From: Mesorhizobium liriopis
GTDB taxonomy: Bacteria > Pseudomonadota > Alphaproteobacteria > Rhizobiales > Rhizobiaceae
NCBI RefSeq assembly: GCF_024053505.1
Contig: NZ_JAMXQS010000008.1
Coordinates: 124,001-188,000 of the forward strand
Direction of reading: 5' to 3'
Length of the DNA stretch: 64,000 nt
In this document: positions 18,327 to 27,242 of the stretch, one piece after another
Position numbering within the stretch: position 1 is the first letter of the stretch
Layout: the number at the start of each line of letters is the position of its first letter
Notes under the pieces: generated by a model
Told to the model about the DNA's origin: nothing
The model's input: the letters and a program-made list of their open reading frames with translations, nothing else
Database searches by the model: none
Program-made: the position numbers and the translations under genes

Positions 18327-20201
18327 CTACTCGGCCGGCGTCGTCTTCTTTTTGCGGAACAGGCCGGACAGGTTGTCCCACAACTCGATCTTGGCGCCCT
18401 GGCGCTTCATGATCACGCCTTGCTGGATCACGGACAGCGTGTTGTTCCACGCCCAGTAGATGACGAGACCTGCAGGGAAGCCTGCCATCATGAAGGTGAA
18501 GATCACGGGCATCCAGGTGAAGATCGCCGCCTGCGTCGGATCGGGCGGCGTCGGGTTCATGCGCATCTGCAGGAACATCGTGACGCCCATGATCAAAGGC
18601 CAGATGCCGATCATCAGCATATGCGGCGGGGTAAAGGGCAACAGGCCGAACAGGTTGAAGAGCGAGGTCGGATCGGGCGCCGCCAGATCGTGGATCCAGC
18701 CGAAGAACGGCGCATGCCGCATTTCGATGGTGACGTAGAGCACCTTGTAGAGCGCGAAGAAGACCGGGATCTGAATCAGCACCGGCCAGCAGCCCGCGAC
18801 CGGATTGATCTTCTCGCTCTTGTAGAGCTCCATCATCGCCTGTTGCTGCTTCATCTTGTCGTCCGCATATTTCTCGCGGATCTCAAGCATCTTCGGCTGC
18901 ACCGTCTTCATCTTCGCCATGGAGGCGTAGGACTTGTTGGCGAGCGGGAAGAAGATGGCCTTGACGATGACGGTTGTGGCGAGGATCGCCAGGCCGAAAT
19001 TGCCGAGCAGCTTGTAGAGGTTGTCGATCAGCCAGAACATCGGCTTGGTGATGAAGTAGAACCAGCCCCAGTCGATCAGGAGGTCGAACTGGCGGATCTG
19101 GCGGCTTTCCTCATACTGGTTGACGGTCGCCACTTCCTTGGCCCCGGCGAAAAGCAGCGTCTCGACCGTTTCCGACTGGCCGGGCTGAAGCGTCACGGCA
19201 TCCGACAGGTAGTCGGACTGGTAGCGCGGACGGCCATCCGTGAAATAGGCATAGCGCGGCTGGAACTGGTCCTTGCCCGACGGCACGAGCGCCGTCGCCC
19301 AATATTTGTCGGTGATGCCGAGCCAGCCATTGGACGACTTGCCGGGGGTGAACTGCTTCTCTTTCTCGAGCGCCGCGTATTTGTGCTCCTGCAGGCCTTC
19401 CTCGCCTGTCACGCCGATCAGGCCTTCATGCAGGACATAGATGCTGGCAGTGGTCGGCTTGTCGAAGCGCGTCACGCGGCCATAATTCGAAAGCGCGACC
19501 GGCGCGCCGCCATTATTCGAGACCTGGTCGGAAACGGTGAACATGTATTCCTGATCGACCGCGATCGTGCGACGGAAAACAAGGCCCTGGCCATTGTCGT
19601 AAGTGAGCGTGACCGGGGTGGCAGGGGTCAGCTGCGCGTTCTGGCCTTCGACGCGCCATTCGGTGTCGGGGCCGGGGAGGGGACCGGACGCCGCACCTGC
19701 GGCGCCGACATAGCCGACTTCTGCATAATAGCCGTTGGGCAGCTGAGCCGGGTTCAGAAGCTCGATCAGCGGCGAGCTGTCATCCACCGTCAGGTGATAA
19801 TGCTTGAGGCGCAGATCATCGATGCGGCCCCCGCGCAGGTTGATCGAGCCGACGACATTGGGCGTGTCGATCGCCACGCGTGGGCTTGCGGCCAGCGCCT
19901 GCTCACGCGTCTGGGGTGTCGCACCATCCGTGCCGGGAACGCCGAGATTGGCGCCGCTGGGCGCCGCAGGAGCGGTTCCGCCCACGCCGGGGCCCGATTG
20001 CGGAGTTTGCCCGGGAGGCGTCTGACCCGCAGGCGTCTGTGCTGTCGTGTTCTCTTGCGCCGCCTGCTGCTGTTGCGTGGCAATCTGCTGCTGCTGGCGC
20101 TCGGTTTCGATGCGCGGGTTCATGTAGAACACCTGCCACAACGTCAGGATCAGCACGGAAAGCGCGATCGTGATGAAGAAGTTACGGTTGTTTTCCATCA
20201 C
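18327..20201 (-). CDS. yidC: membrane protein insertase YidC
   Basis: This 624-residue protein matches the Gram-negative YidC layout: an N-terminal signal-anchor (FFITIALSVLILTLWQVFYM), a low-complexity Q/T/P/G linker to about residue 95, a large periplasmic beta domain to about 370, and five C-terminal helices with AIFFPLANKSYASMAKMKTVQPKM, INPVAGCWPVLIQIPVFFALYKVL and the final WAWNNTLSVIQQGVIMKR. The hydrophilic-groove arginine-type coiled region is present. It inserts Sec-dependent and Sec-independent membrane proteins. It lies 62 bases downstream of rnpA, as expected. Confidence 0.97.
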   Translation of the reverse strand: MMENNRNFFITIALSVLILTLWQVFYMNPRIETERQQQQIATQQQQAAQENTTAQTPAGQTPPGQTPQSGPGVGGTAPAAPSGANLGVPGTDGATPQTREQALAASPRVAIDTPNVVGSINLRGGRIDDLRLKHYHLTVDDSSPLIELLNPAQLPNGYYAEVGYVGAAGAASGPLPGPDTEWRVEGQNAQLTPATPVTLTYDNGQGLVFRRTIAVDQEYMFTVSDQVSNNGGAPVALSNYGRVTRFDKPTTASIYVLHEGLIGVTGEEGLQEHKYAALEKEKQFTPGKSSNGWLGITDKYWATALVPSGKDQFQPRYAYFTDGRPRYQSDYLSDAVTLQPGQSETVETLLFAGAKEVATVNQYEESRQIRQFDLLIDWGWFYFITKPMFWLIDNLYKLLGNFGLAILATTVIVKAIFFPLANKSYASMAKMKTVQPKMLEIREKYADDKMKQQQAMMELYKSEKINPVAGCWPVLIQIPVFFALYKVLYVTIEMRHAPFFGWIHDLAAPDPTSLFNLFGLLPFTPPHMLMIGIWPLIMGVTMFLQMRMNPTPPDPTQAAIFTWMPVIFTFMMAGFPAGLVIYWAWNNTLSVIQQGVIMKRQGAKIELWDNLSGLFRKKKTTPAE

Positions 20202-20263
20202 GAGCTTTCGTCAGTCTTTTCGTTCGGAAAGAGGTTGGGTGCCGTCAAGCTTCGCGCTGACGT

Positions 20264-20620
20264 TCAGCGCTTGTCTGCCACGCGGCGCTTGAGTTCCGCG
20301 CATAGCTCGCCCCATGAGGCACCAAGCACCTCGCGGCGGCCGACCACCACATAATCATTGCCCGGCTGCATGTCATCCGCTGCGGTAATTCGGACCGCCT
20401 CGCGCAGGCGACGGCGCACGCGGTTGCGCACGGCGGCGTTGCCGACTTTCTTGGTGACGGTGAAGCCGACGCGCGGACCAGCGGACGGGTCCTTGCGGTC
20501 GAGCGCTTCAAGCAGGAAAAGCCGGCCGCGCCGCTTGTCGCCGGCGCGGACAGCCAGGAATTGCGCCCGCTTGCGCAGGCGCTCGGGGCTCTTTTGGCCC
20601 CCATTCTTGGGAATGCCCAA
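20264..20620 (-). CDS. rnpA: ribonuclease P protein component
   Basis: A 118-residue basic protein that assists the RNase P RNA in tRNA 5' processing. The RNR motif region is visible as [19 protein letters not shown] near residue 58, with the opening [18 protein letters not shown]. The open frame begins with a TTG at 20620, only 15 bases after the rpmH stop; TTG use is plausible because no nearby ATG or GTG precedes the conserved region. Order rpmH-rnpA-yidC is near-universal. Confidence 0.93.
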   Translation of the reverse strand: MGIPKNGGQKSPERLRKRAQFLAVRAGDKRRGRLFLLEALDRKDPSAGPRVGFTVTKKVGNAAVRNRVRRRLREAVRITAADDMQPGNDYVVVGRREVLGASWGELCAELKRRVADKR

Positions 20621-20635
20621 GAACGGTCCCCGTCT

Positions 20636-20770
20636 TTATGCCGACAAACGCTTGCGGCCACGGTTGCGGCGGGCCGCAACGACGGCACGACCGCCCTTGG
20701 TGGCCATGCGGGCGCGGAAACCGTGACGGCGCTTACGGACGAGCTTGGAAGGCTGGTAGGTACGCTTCAT
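20636..20770 (-). CDS. rpmH: 50S ribosomal protein L34
   Basis: A 44-residue, very basic protein: it begins [20 protein letters not shown] and continues with [23 protein letters not shown], the standard L34 sequence, and ends at a TAA. Too short for most gene callers with a 60-residue limit. It heads the rpmH-rnpA-yidC operon on the minus strand. Confidence 0.96.
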   Translation of the reverse strand: MKRTYQPSKLVRKRRHGFRARMATKGGRAVVAARRNRGRKRLSA

Positions 20771-21123
20771 TTATCTTTATACCGCGGAGTTGCGGCCCTT
20801 CTTGGGTCTGCCCGAAGGCAGGAGCGTGGTTGAGTTGACGTCTGGAGACTGAGTGCAACGCAGGCAAGCGAACTTGCGCCGGAATGCCGCTCCCGAACGT
20901 GGCGCGGCTTATAGGGCCCGGTCCTCTTCAAGTCAACGAACTGCGCCGACGCGCAAACGGCAACCGCCTGTGAACCAGACGCGTGGCATACTCAAATGAC
21001 AGTGAGAGCGGGAAGAGGCGCCTTGCGAAGGTGAGATCATTCCCGCATGTGATGAGCCTCGAGCCGGGTTCTTGCAAACGGACCGAGTGTCCGGTGCGTT
21101 GGAATCGAGGAGAGCGCAGTCTG
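20771..21123. other. intergenic region with divergent leaders
   Basis: About 350 bases separate rpmH (leftward) from the TVP38 gene (rightward). I see AT-richer sequence directly before rpmH (TTTATCTTTATACC) that may hold its leader and promoter. An in-frame extension of the right-hand gene reaches to 20983 but has no ribosome site or conserved sequence. No RNA gene or convincing origin element was seen. Confidence 0.4.
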
Positions 21124-21891
21124 ATGAGCAAGGGCGTGACTGCCGGCCGATTGGCTGAGCAACCGGCATCCGGCGAGCCGGGTCTTGTTCGGCGGTTCCT
21201 GCCCGTCGCGCTCATTCTGGGTGCGCTCGCGCTCTGCTATGCATTCGGCGTTCAACGTTATCTGTCGCTCGACTTCCTCGCCCATAGCCGTGTTGCGTTG
21301 AAGGCTTGGGTCGGCGAGCACACCCTTCTCGCGCCGCTCCTTTTCGTTGCGGTCTATGCCCTCTCTGTCGCTTTCTCGCTGCCGGCCGCATCCGTTCTGA
21401 CCGTGTTCGCAGGCTTTCTGTTCGGCTGGGCATTGGGTGGATTGCTGGCCGTGGTGGCCGCGACGCTCGGCGCGACCGTGCTTTTCATGGCGGCCCGTAC
21501 CGCTTTCGGCAATGTCCTGCGCGCGCGCGTCGGCTCCTGGGGCGCGCGGCTTGCGGAAGGATTTCGGCGCGATGCGTTCGGTTATCTGCTCGTCCTGCGT
21601 CTCGCACCCTTCTTTCCGTTCTTCGCGGTGAACGTCGCGCCCGCCTTTTTCGACGTGCGCCTGCGCATCTATGTGTCAGCGACTTTCATCGGCATCATTC
21701 CCGGCACCTTCGCCTATGCTTGGCTCGGCACCGGGCTCGACAGCGTGCTGCGGGAAGCTGCAAGCTCAGGCCATGCGGTGCGCGTCGCCGATCTCGTGAC
21801 GCCGGAACTGACCATCGCTTTCGCAGCCCTGGCCGGTGTCGCGGCAATCGCTGCCTTTGTGAAGCGCCGCTGGGCCTCGCGCTTCGCGTGA
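21124..21891 (+). CDS. TVP38/TMEM64 (VTT-domain) membrane protein
   Basis: The ATG at 21124 follows GGAGAG and gives 255 residues. At least five hydrophobic segments are visible. The VTT signature lies in FSLPAASVLTVFAGFLFGWALGG near residue 85 and RLAPFFPFFAVNVAPAFFDV near 160, followed by FIGIIPGTFAYAWLGTGLD. Members of this DedA-related superfamily are putative lipid scramblases or transporters. It overlaps the next gene by four bases (GTGA). TVP38 plus pyridine nucleotide-disulfide oxidoreductase is a recurrent pairing, often as a fused protein, in many proteobacteria. Confidence 0.9.
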   Translation: MSKGVTAGRLAEQPASGEPGLVRRFLPVALILGALALCYAFGVQRYLSLDFLAHSRVALKAWVGEHTLLAPLLFVAVYALSVAFSLPAASVLTVFAGFLFGWALGGLLAVVAATLGATVLFMAARTAFGNVLRARVGSWGARLAEGFRRDAFGYLLVLRLAPFFPFFAVNVAPAFFDVRLRIYVSATFIGIIPGTFAYAWLGTGLDSVLREAASSGHAVRVADLVTPELTIAFAALAGVAAIAAFVKRRWASRFA

Positions 21892-23318
21892 ACCGGGACA
21901 AGGACGTCCTCAAACCCGACATCTGCGTGATCGGTGCCGGGTCCGGCGGCCTTTCGGTGGCTGCGGCCGCCGCCGCCTTCGGCGTGTCCGTGGTCTTGAT
22001 CGAGCGTTCCCGCATGGGCGGAGAATGCCTCAACACGGGCTGCGTCCCATCCAAGGCCTTGATCGCCGCCGCTCGACACGCGCAGAGCGCGCGCGAGGCG
22101 CATCGGTTCGGCGTAAAATTCGAGGCACCACAAACCGACTGGCATGCCGTCCATGCGCATATCCGCCAGGTGATCGACGGCATTGCGCCGCATGATTCCG
22201 TCGAGCGGTTCACCACACTCGGGGTGAATGTCATCGAAGCGGAGGCGCGTTTCCTCGACGGCCGAACCGTGGAAGGCGACGGCCGACTGATCCGTGCGCG
22301 CCGCTTCGTGGTGGCCACCGGCTCAGCCCCGCGCATTCCCGATATCCCGGGTCTCCAAGACATCCCTTATCTCACCAACGAGACCTTGTTCGAGGCGCCA
22401 AGGGAAATCGGACATCTGCTGGTGTTGGGTGGTGGGGCGGTCGGCATCGAGATGGGGCAGGCTTATCGCCGTCTGGGCGCTGCCGTCACGCTGGCATCGC
22501 GCGGCGAACTGCTCTCACGCGAGGATCCGGAACTCGTTGTGCCGATACGGATGCAACTCGAGGCGGAGGGTGTTTCCATTCACACTTATGCCGAGGTCTC
22601 AAAGGCGGAAAGCGGTAAGGGTGGAAGGGTCCGGCTCGTTCTAACGAACGGCACAAGACTTGACGGCACTCACCTCCTTGTTGCGACTGGCCGCCGGCCC
22701 GTTCTCGAAAACCTCGGGCTGGAAAAGGCTGGCGTCGCCTACGAGCCTGATGGCATCCACGTGGCGAGAGACCTGCGCACCACCAACTGCCGTGTCTATG
22801 CGATCGGCGACTGCGTGTCGGGCGGCGAACGCTTCACGCATGCGGCCAACGCCCATGCCGGGCTCGTGATCCGCTCGGCGCTGTTCCGTCTGCCTGTGAG
22901 CATCAAGCCTGAACTTCTGCCCCGCACGGTCTATGCGACCCCCGAATTTGCACAGATCGGCCTCACTGAAGCGCAGGCTCGCTCCCAGGGCCTTGCGCTC
23001 ACCGTTCTTCGCATCCCCTTCACCGAGAACGATCGCGCCCGCACAGGCCTCGAAACCGAGGGGCTCGTGAAACTCGTCGCAGGCCCTCGCGGACGCATCC
23101 TCGGGGTCGGCATCACCGGCCCGGAAGCCGGCGAGCAGATTGCGTTCTGGTCGCTGGCGCTTTCCAGGAAGCTGAAACTTTCCGACATCGCCGGAACGGT
23201 TCTTCCCTATCCGACGCGCGCGGAAGCTGGAAAGCGCGCGGCAGTCGCCTATTTCGCCGGTGCAGCAAAGAATCCTTGGCTTCGCAGAGTTCTGCGCATG
23301 CTGCGGGTCTTCGGCTGA
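21888..23318 (+). CDS. FAD-dependent pyridine nucleotide-disulfide oxidoreductase, mercuric reductase-like
   Basis: Starts at GTG 21888 inside the TVP38 stop and encodes 476 residues. FAD-binding CVIGAGSGGLSVAAAAA is at residue 11 and the redox disulfide GGECLNTGCVPSKALI near 43. The NAD(P) site VLGGGAVGIEMG lies near 183 and the second FAD contact CRVYAIGDC near 305. The C-terminal His-Glu pair of dihydrolipoyl dehydrogenase (usual HAHPTLSE) is replaced by LPYPTRAEAGKRAA, and there is no C-terminal Cys pair of MerA, so neither function is assured. Coupling to TVP38 suggests a membrane-linked redox role. Confidence 0.85.
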   Translation: MNRDKDVLKPDICVIGAGSGGLSVAAAAAAFGVSVVLIERSRMGGECLNTGCVPSKALIAAARHAQSAREAHRFGVKFEAPQTDWHAVHAHIRQVIDGIAPHDSVERFTTLGVNVIEAEARFLDGRTVEGDGRLIRARRFVVATGSAPRIPDIPGLQDIPYLTNETLFEAPREIGHLLVLGGGAVGIEMGQAYRRLGAAVTLASRGELLSREDPELVVPIRMQLEAEGVSIHTYAEVSKAESGKGGRVRLVLTNGTRLDGTHLLVATGRRPVLENLGLEKAGVAYEPDGIHVARDLRTTNCRVYAIGDCVSGGERFTHAANAHAGLVIRSALFRLPVSIKPELLPRTVYATPEFAQIGLTEAQARSQGLALTVLRIPFTENDRARTGLETEGLVKLVAGPRGRILGVGITGPEAGEQIAFWSLALSRKLKLSDIAGTVLPYPTRAEAGKRAAVAYFAGAAKNPWLRRVLRMLRVFG

Positions 23319-23369
23319 AACCTTTCCGGCTGCTCACACGTGGCTGGGAGCATCGGACGGAACAGGAGC

Positions 23370-24917
23370 ATGAGCGAAGTCTCCCCACGCGAGGAGCCGA
23401 CCCGCGTTTCGCATGACGACCGCGAGACGGCATCCGCTCGCACCGACACCCGCTCCGCCTCGGTGCCGCTGTCGCACGGCCTTTCGCTCAAGCTGTTGCT
23501 GTTGACTATCATCTTCGTGCTCTTGGCCGAAGTTCTCATCTTTCTCCCTTCTATCGCCAATTTCCGCCTGAGCTGGCTCGAGGAGCGCCTTGGCACCGCG
23601 GCTGCCGTGGGCATCGTGCTTGTCGAGGGCGATGCGGGCAGCCTGTCGCGCCGCGCGCAGGACGACGTGCTCGGCGTGATCGGCGTCAAGGCGATTGCCG
23701 TGCGCGATCAGGAAGAGTCTCGGCTGCTCGTGGCACCCGAACTGCCCCCCACCGTCGATGAGCACATCAATCTCGTCGAGACCGGTCCGCTCAGTGCCAT
23801 GGCCGGCGCGCTCGATACGCTGTTCTTCGGCGGCAACCGAATGCTGCGCGTGTTCGGTCCCGTCGGCGACGGGCCACAGGAATTCGAACTGATCGTGCCC
23901 GACAGCAAGCTGCGCGCGGCGATGCTCGTTTACTCGCGCAACATCGCGCTGCTTTCGGCGCTGATTTCCATCTTCACGGCCCTTCTCGTCTACTTCGCCA
24001 TCGATCGCGTGATGATCAAGCCGATCCGCACCATGACGCGCTCTATGCTCGATTTCGCCGAGCGCCCCGACGATCCGTCGCGCATCGTGACCCCTGACGA
24101 AAACCGCTCCGACGAGATCGGTGTGGCCGAGCGCGAGCTCGCCGCCATGCAGGATCGCCTTCGCCTCATGCTGGGCGAGCAGAAGCACCTGGCCGATCTC
24201 GGCCTCGCTGTGTCCAAGATCAACCACGACATGCGCAATATCCTGTCCTCGGCGCAACTCATTTCCGACAGGCTCGGCCGCGTGCAGGATCCCACCGTCC
24301 AATCCTTTGCGCCGAAACTTCTGCGCGCGCTCGACCGTGCAGTGCTTTATTCGGAACAGGTGCTGTCTTACGGCCGCGCACAGGAAGCCCCGCCCGCGCG
24401 GCGGCGCATCCTGCTTCATTCGCTGGTGGATGAAGTCTTCGGCTCGTTCGCGGTCGATGAGAACGCCGCTCACATCGAATTCCATAATGAGGTGCCGGCC
24501 GATTTCACGGTCGATGCCGACCCCGAGCAACTTTTCCGCGTTTTGAGCAATCTGAGCCGCAACGCGGTTGAAGCGATGGCGCCGGGGACGGCCGTGGGTG
24601 CTGGCGGCGATTCGGTGATGTCTCGCTTGGCCATCGCCGCCACACGCCAGGGCCGCAACGTTCAGCTGGTGATCAGCGACACCGGCCCCGGTCTGCCGCC
24701 TGCCGCCCGCGCCAATCTGTTTTCCGCGTTCCGCGGCTCCGCGCGTTCCGGCGGCACGGGTCTCGGCCTCGCCATCGCGCAGGAACTCGTCCGCGCCCAC
24801 GGTGGCCGCCTTGAACTGACCGAGAGCCGGGGAGGGCACACGGTGTTTACGGTGGAAATACCGGACCAAAGCCTGTCTCGCCCTCAGCTTCTTGAGCCCA
24901 TTCGACAATATAATTGA
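23370..24917 (+). CDS. orphan membrane sensor histidine kinase
   Basis: From the ATG at 23370 the kinase is 515 residues (an ATG at 23340 would add ten). A first helix lies near residues 40 to 60 (LKLLLLTIIFVLLAEVLIFL) and a second near 190 to 213 (NIALLSALISIFTALLVYF), bracketing a periplasmic sensor. HAMP-like VMIKPIRTMTRSMLDFAERPDD follows. The phosphoacceptor region is VSKINHDMRNILSSAQLISD, an H-D-x-R-N form, and the ATPase has LSNLSRNAVEAM, DTGPGLP and GGTGLGLAIAQELV. No response regulator is adjacent. It is the last host gene before the tRNA-Arg. Confidence 0.9.
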   Translation: MSEVSPREEPTRVSHDDRETASARTDTRSASVPLSHGLSLKLLLLTIIFVLLAEVLIFLPSIANFRLSWLEERLGTAAAVGIVLVEGDAGSLSRRAQDDVLGVIGVKAIAVRDQEESRLLVAPELPPTVDEHINLVETGPLSAMAGALDTLFFGGNRMLRVFGPVGDGPQEFELIVPDSKLRAAMLVYSRNIALLSALISIFTALLVYFAIDRVMIKPIRTMTRSMLDFAERPDDPSRIVTPDENRSDEIGVAERELAAMQDRLRLMLGEQKHLADLGLAVSKINHDMRNILSSAQLISDRLGRVQDPTVQSFAPKLLRALDRAVLYSEQVLSYGRAQEAPPARRRILLHSLVDEVFGSFAVDENAAHIEFHNEVPADFTVDADPEQLFRVLSNLSRNAVEAMAPGTAVGAGGDSVMSRLAIAATRQGRNVQLVISDTGPGLPPAARANLFSAFRGSARSGGTGLGLAIAQELVRAHGGRLELTESRGGHTVFTVEIPDQSLSRPQLLEPIRQYN

Positions 24918-25106
24918 ACACGACCCATGGCGGCTCATCGATAAGCGGGCAGGACGTGTGCCGTAATGCAAAGCGGTTTGGGTGTTCAGGCTCACGCGAA
25001 CCGCGCTTTCCCCAGCGTCCGAAAATTCCCTCGCGCGCCGGCTTGCATTTCCCGCCAACCCCCGCTAGTTACCCGCTCGTCGTCGCCAGCCGCCGACCGA
25101 GGCCAC

Positions 25107-26723
25107 TCAACGGCCCACCGCGCGCCCGTAGCTCAGCTGGATAGAGCACCAGACTACGAATCTGGGGGTCAGAGGTTCGAATCCTTTCGGGCGCGCCATT
25201 TCGCTTTCACCGCATAAAACACCCGCTAAAGCCTTGAACGGTAGGGCTAGATCAGCGGTTCTAAAACCCTCGCCGCGACGGTAACGAAGCTTGTTCGCGA
25301 AGGCCAGTTTGAGCACCGTCTGACGATCTTCCAGGCGGTCTGAATTCCATAGGTTGCAAGGGTTTGCGAGGAAGCCAAGGGCGGTTCTAAGCGCATCCTC
25401 ATAACTGCTCTTCGGACGCCCGCCGCCTGCCATCTTCTCGCGGATCAGAAGCTTGTCCTGCTCCAGCTTGCCGATCTTGGCTTCATAGGCTTTGGCCACG
25501 CTGGGAAGCTCTGTTTCAATCACACGATCCAAAAGCTGATCGATCTGGCGCTCGACCTTTTTGAGTTGGATCGAGAGGAGCCCGGCCTGTTCCTTCGCGC
25601 GGCCAACCTGGTGATTCCAAATCTCCTTGAACATGCGCTCGGCGACCTCGAAAAGTTTCGGTGTCGGTTGCAGCGTCGCGAGCAGTTGCTCGAACTCGCC
25701 TTCAATCACGTCGCGCCGGATCGACTTTCCGTAGCTCTCACAGCCGCGCTTGGGGCAGAGATAGTAGGGATGGCGCGCAGTCCTTCCCTTGGACCAACAC
25801 GCCGTCAGCGGGTTGCCGCAGTCGTCGCAGACGACATAACCGCGCAGCGAGAAGTCTTGCCTCAGGTTCTTCCGGCTCGGCATCCGGCTGATGCCATCGA
25901 GCCGGTCTTGGATGCGCCGCCAGGTTTCGAACGAGACCAGACCTTCATGCTGAGCCTTCCGCAGCTCGACGCTCCATTCCGGCACTTCGAGATAACCCGC
26001 GTATAGAGGCGAGCGGAGTATCGAGGCGGCGCGCTGATTGACGACGCGGCCAGCGCGGTTTTTCGGGAACAGCGGACTCTGCTGGAGAAACCGAGCGACT
26101 TCGGCTTGGTTTTCGAAGCGGCCCGAGGCGTAGCCTTCGAGGGCTTCCTGAACGATGGTTGCGGCAGGCTCAACGCGCTTGAGCATCCGGCCTCGACCGG
26201 ACACGGCTTCGTACCTGTAGCCGGTCGGAGCTTGAAAGCCCCAATAGCCATTCTGAGCGCGGGCGCGCATCCGGTTCAGCGTTTGCTCGGCATTCTTCTG
26301 CCGCTGGTGTTGCGCGACCGAGGCCATCAGATTTTCATGGAGAACGGAGTCGGCATCGTTGCCGAACTCCATCGTCGGGCTCATAAGCCGGACACCTGCG
26401 TCTTCGAGTAGATCGCGCAAATCCCAATGCCCGCGCACATCGCGCGCGAAGCGGGAGATGTCGTCGATGATGACGATGCGCTCACCCTTCTTGTGTTTTT
26501 TGAGGAAGGCGAGCATCGCCTGCATGCCAGGCCGGTTGGTGTCACCGCCCGATACGTCGTCACGAAAGACGTCGATGACGTTGAAGTCGCGATAGCGCGC
26601 GAACTCGCGGCAGCGGGTCTCCTGGCTGTTAAGGCCGTCGCCGTTCCGAACCTGCTTATTGTCCGACACGCGGCAATAGATGATGGCTTCCGGGTTGGCT
26701 TTATCCTGCTTGCTGCTTTTCAT
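25107..26723 (-). CDS. large serine recombinase (site-specific integrase), C-terminus read through attL
   Basis: This 538-residue recombinase has an N-terminal resolvase domain with catalytic Ser20 in IIYCRVSDNKQ and the arginine/aspartate region IVIIDDISRFARDVRGHWDLR near 83. The recombinase domain follows (QNGYWGFQAPTGYRYE, SILRSPLYAGYLEVPEW), then a zinc ribbon (VVCDDCGNPLTACW and LCPKRGC, about residues 287 to 318) and a coiled coil near 370 to 420. Residues 1 to 510 lie inside the island; the last 28 codons are the antisense of tRNA-Arg (FEPLTPRFVVWCSIQLSYGR) and are not natural coding sequence. In the circular form the tail would be different (see the fragment at 43244 to 43360). It likely integrates and excises the island. 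Confidence 0.88.
   Translation of the reverse strand: MKSSKQDKANPEAIIYCRVSDNKQVRNGDGLNSQETRCREFARYRDFNVIDVFRDDVSGGDTNRPGMQAMLAFLKKHKKGERIVIIDDISRFARDVRGHWDLRDLLEDAGVRLMSPTMEFGNDADSVLHENLMASVAQHQRQKNAEQTLNRMRARAQNGYWGFQAPTGYRYEAVSGRGRMLKRVEPAATIVQEALEGYASGRFENQAEVARFLQQSPLFPKNRAGRVVNQRAASILRSPLYAGYLEVPEWSVELRKAQHEGLVSFETWRRIQDRLDGISRMPSRKNLRQDFSLRGYVVCDDCGNPLTACWSKGRTARHPYYLCPKRGCESYGKSIRRDVIEGEFEQLLATLQPTPKLFEVAERMFKEIWNHQVGRAKEQAGLLSIQLKKVERQIDQLLDRVIETELPSVAKAYEAKIGKLEQDKLLIREKMAGGGRPKSSYEDALRTALGFLANPCNLWNSDRLEDRQTVLKLAFANKLRYRRGEGFRTADLALPFKALAGVLCGESEMARPKGFEPLTPRFVVWCSIQLSYGRAVGR
25122..25198 (+). tRNA. tRNA-Arg (anticodon ACG)
   Basis: A 77-base cloverleaf with encoded CCA. The acceptor stem is GCGCCCG paired with CGGGCGC at 25188 to 25194, discriminator G, then CCA. 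The anticodon arm is CCAGA-CTACGAA-TCTGG, giving ACG (Arg, wobble inosine). The D arm is AGCTCAGCTGGATAGAGC-like and the T arm contains GGTTCGAATCC. The final bases GCGCCA are part of a 10-bp core repeated at 43351, and the tRNA is left intact by the island insertion. Confidence 0.97.
25193..25202. repeat. left attachment core of the genomic island (attL)
   Basis: The 10-mer GCGCCATTTC covers the last six bases of tRNA-Arg and four bases beyond. An identical copy lies at 43351 to 43360 in the same orientation. Flanking bases differ on both sides, so the identity block is exactly 10 bp. Confidence 0.7.
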
Positions 26724-26750
26724 GCGCTGTTCCTCGTCGCTATCTCCAGA

Positions 26751-27041
26751 TTATTCCGTAGAGCCCGAGTCTACCGCGACGGACGAGGCTTTCGGCAACT
26801 CATCGATTCCGTTAAAAATCTGCCCACAGATATCGACGGAAATGCCGATCTCGACCATCGAGCGCATAATGTTCCAAAGCGTCTCAAGAAGCTCGATTTT
26901 CTGCTCCTCGTCGATCTCGAATTCGTCGAGATCGCCAAGATAAGATGCTGTGTTGAGTTCGAGGCTTTGCCGCGCCTCACGGGAGGCGACCTCGTAGCCT
27001 TGCGCCAGCTCGAAACCGGCGCTCAAATGTTTGTTGCTCAT
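26751..27041 (-). CDS. small acidic protein upstream of recombinase, unknown
   Basis: The ATG at 27041 follows AAGGAGCGCACGGC and gives 96 residues. The sequence is acidic and mainly helical, with YLGDLDEFEIDEEQKIELLETLWNIMRSMVEIGISVDICG in the middle. I recognise no domain and no HTH. It ends 27 bases before the recombinase start, so the two form one transcript; it may be an excision-related or regulatory partner, which is inference from position only. An in-frame upstream ATG at 27083 lacks a good ribosome site. Confidence 0.65.
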   Translation of the reverse strand: MSNKHLSAGFELAQGYEVASREARQSLELNTASYLGDLDEFEIDEEQKIELLETLWNIMRSMVEIGISVDICGQIFNGIDELPKASSVAVDSGSTE

Positions 27042-27242
27042 GCCGTGCGCTCCTTTCCTGCTGGCGATGATGGGAAGCACCAACTATACAGAACGTAGCA
27101 AGAACATACAAGGAATTTAGTCCTAATATACTTGCTTTTTTGCTTCTCATTATCGCAGCTTGCTTGGACAGTTCTGCAATCGAACCGACCATGCGCATTG
27201 TGAGCCAGAGCCGTTATCCTGCCAACGGAGACCGCCGCCGAA

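Noticed and set aside
21306-21887. Long N-terminal extension of the disulfide oxidoreductase
   Set aside because: The extension re-reads the TVP38 gene in another frame, is arginine-rich and lacks family similarity; the GTG at 21888 gives a normal FAD-binding start.
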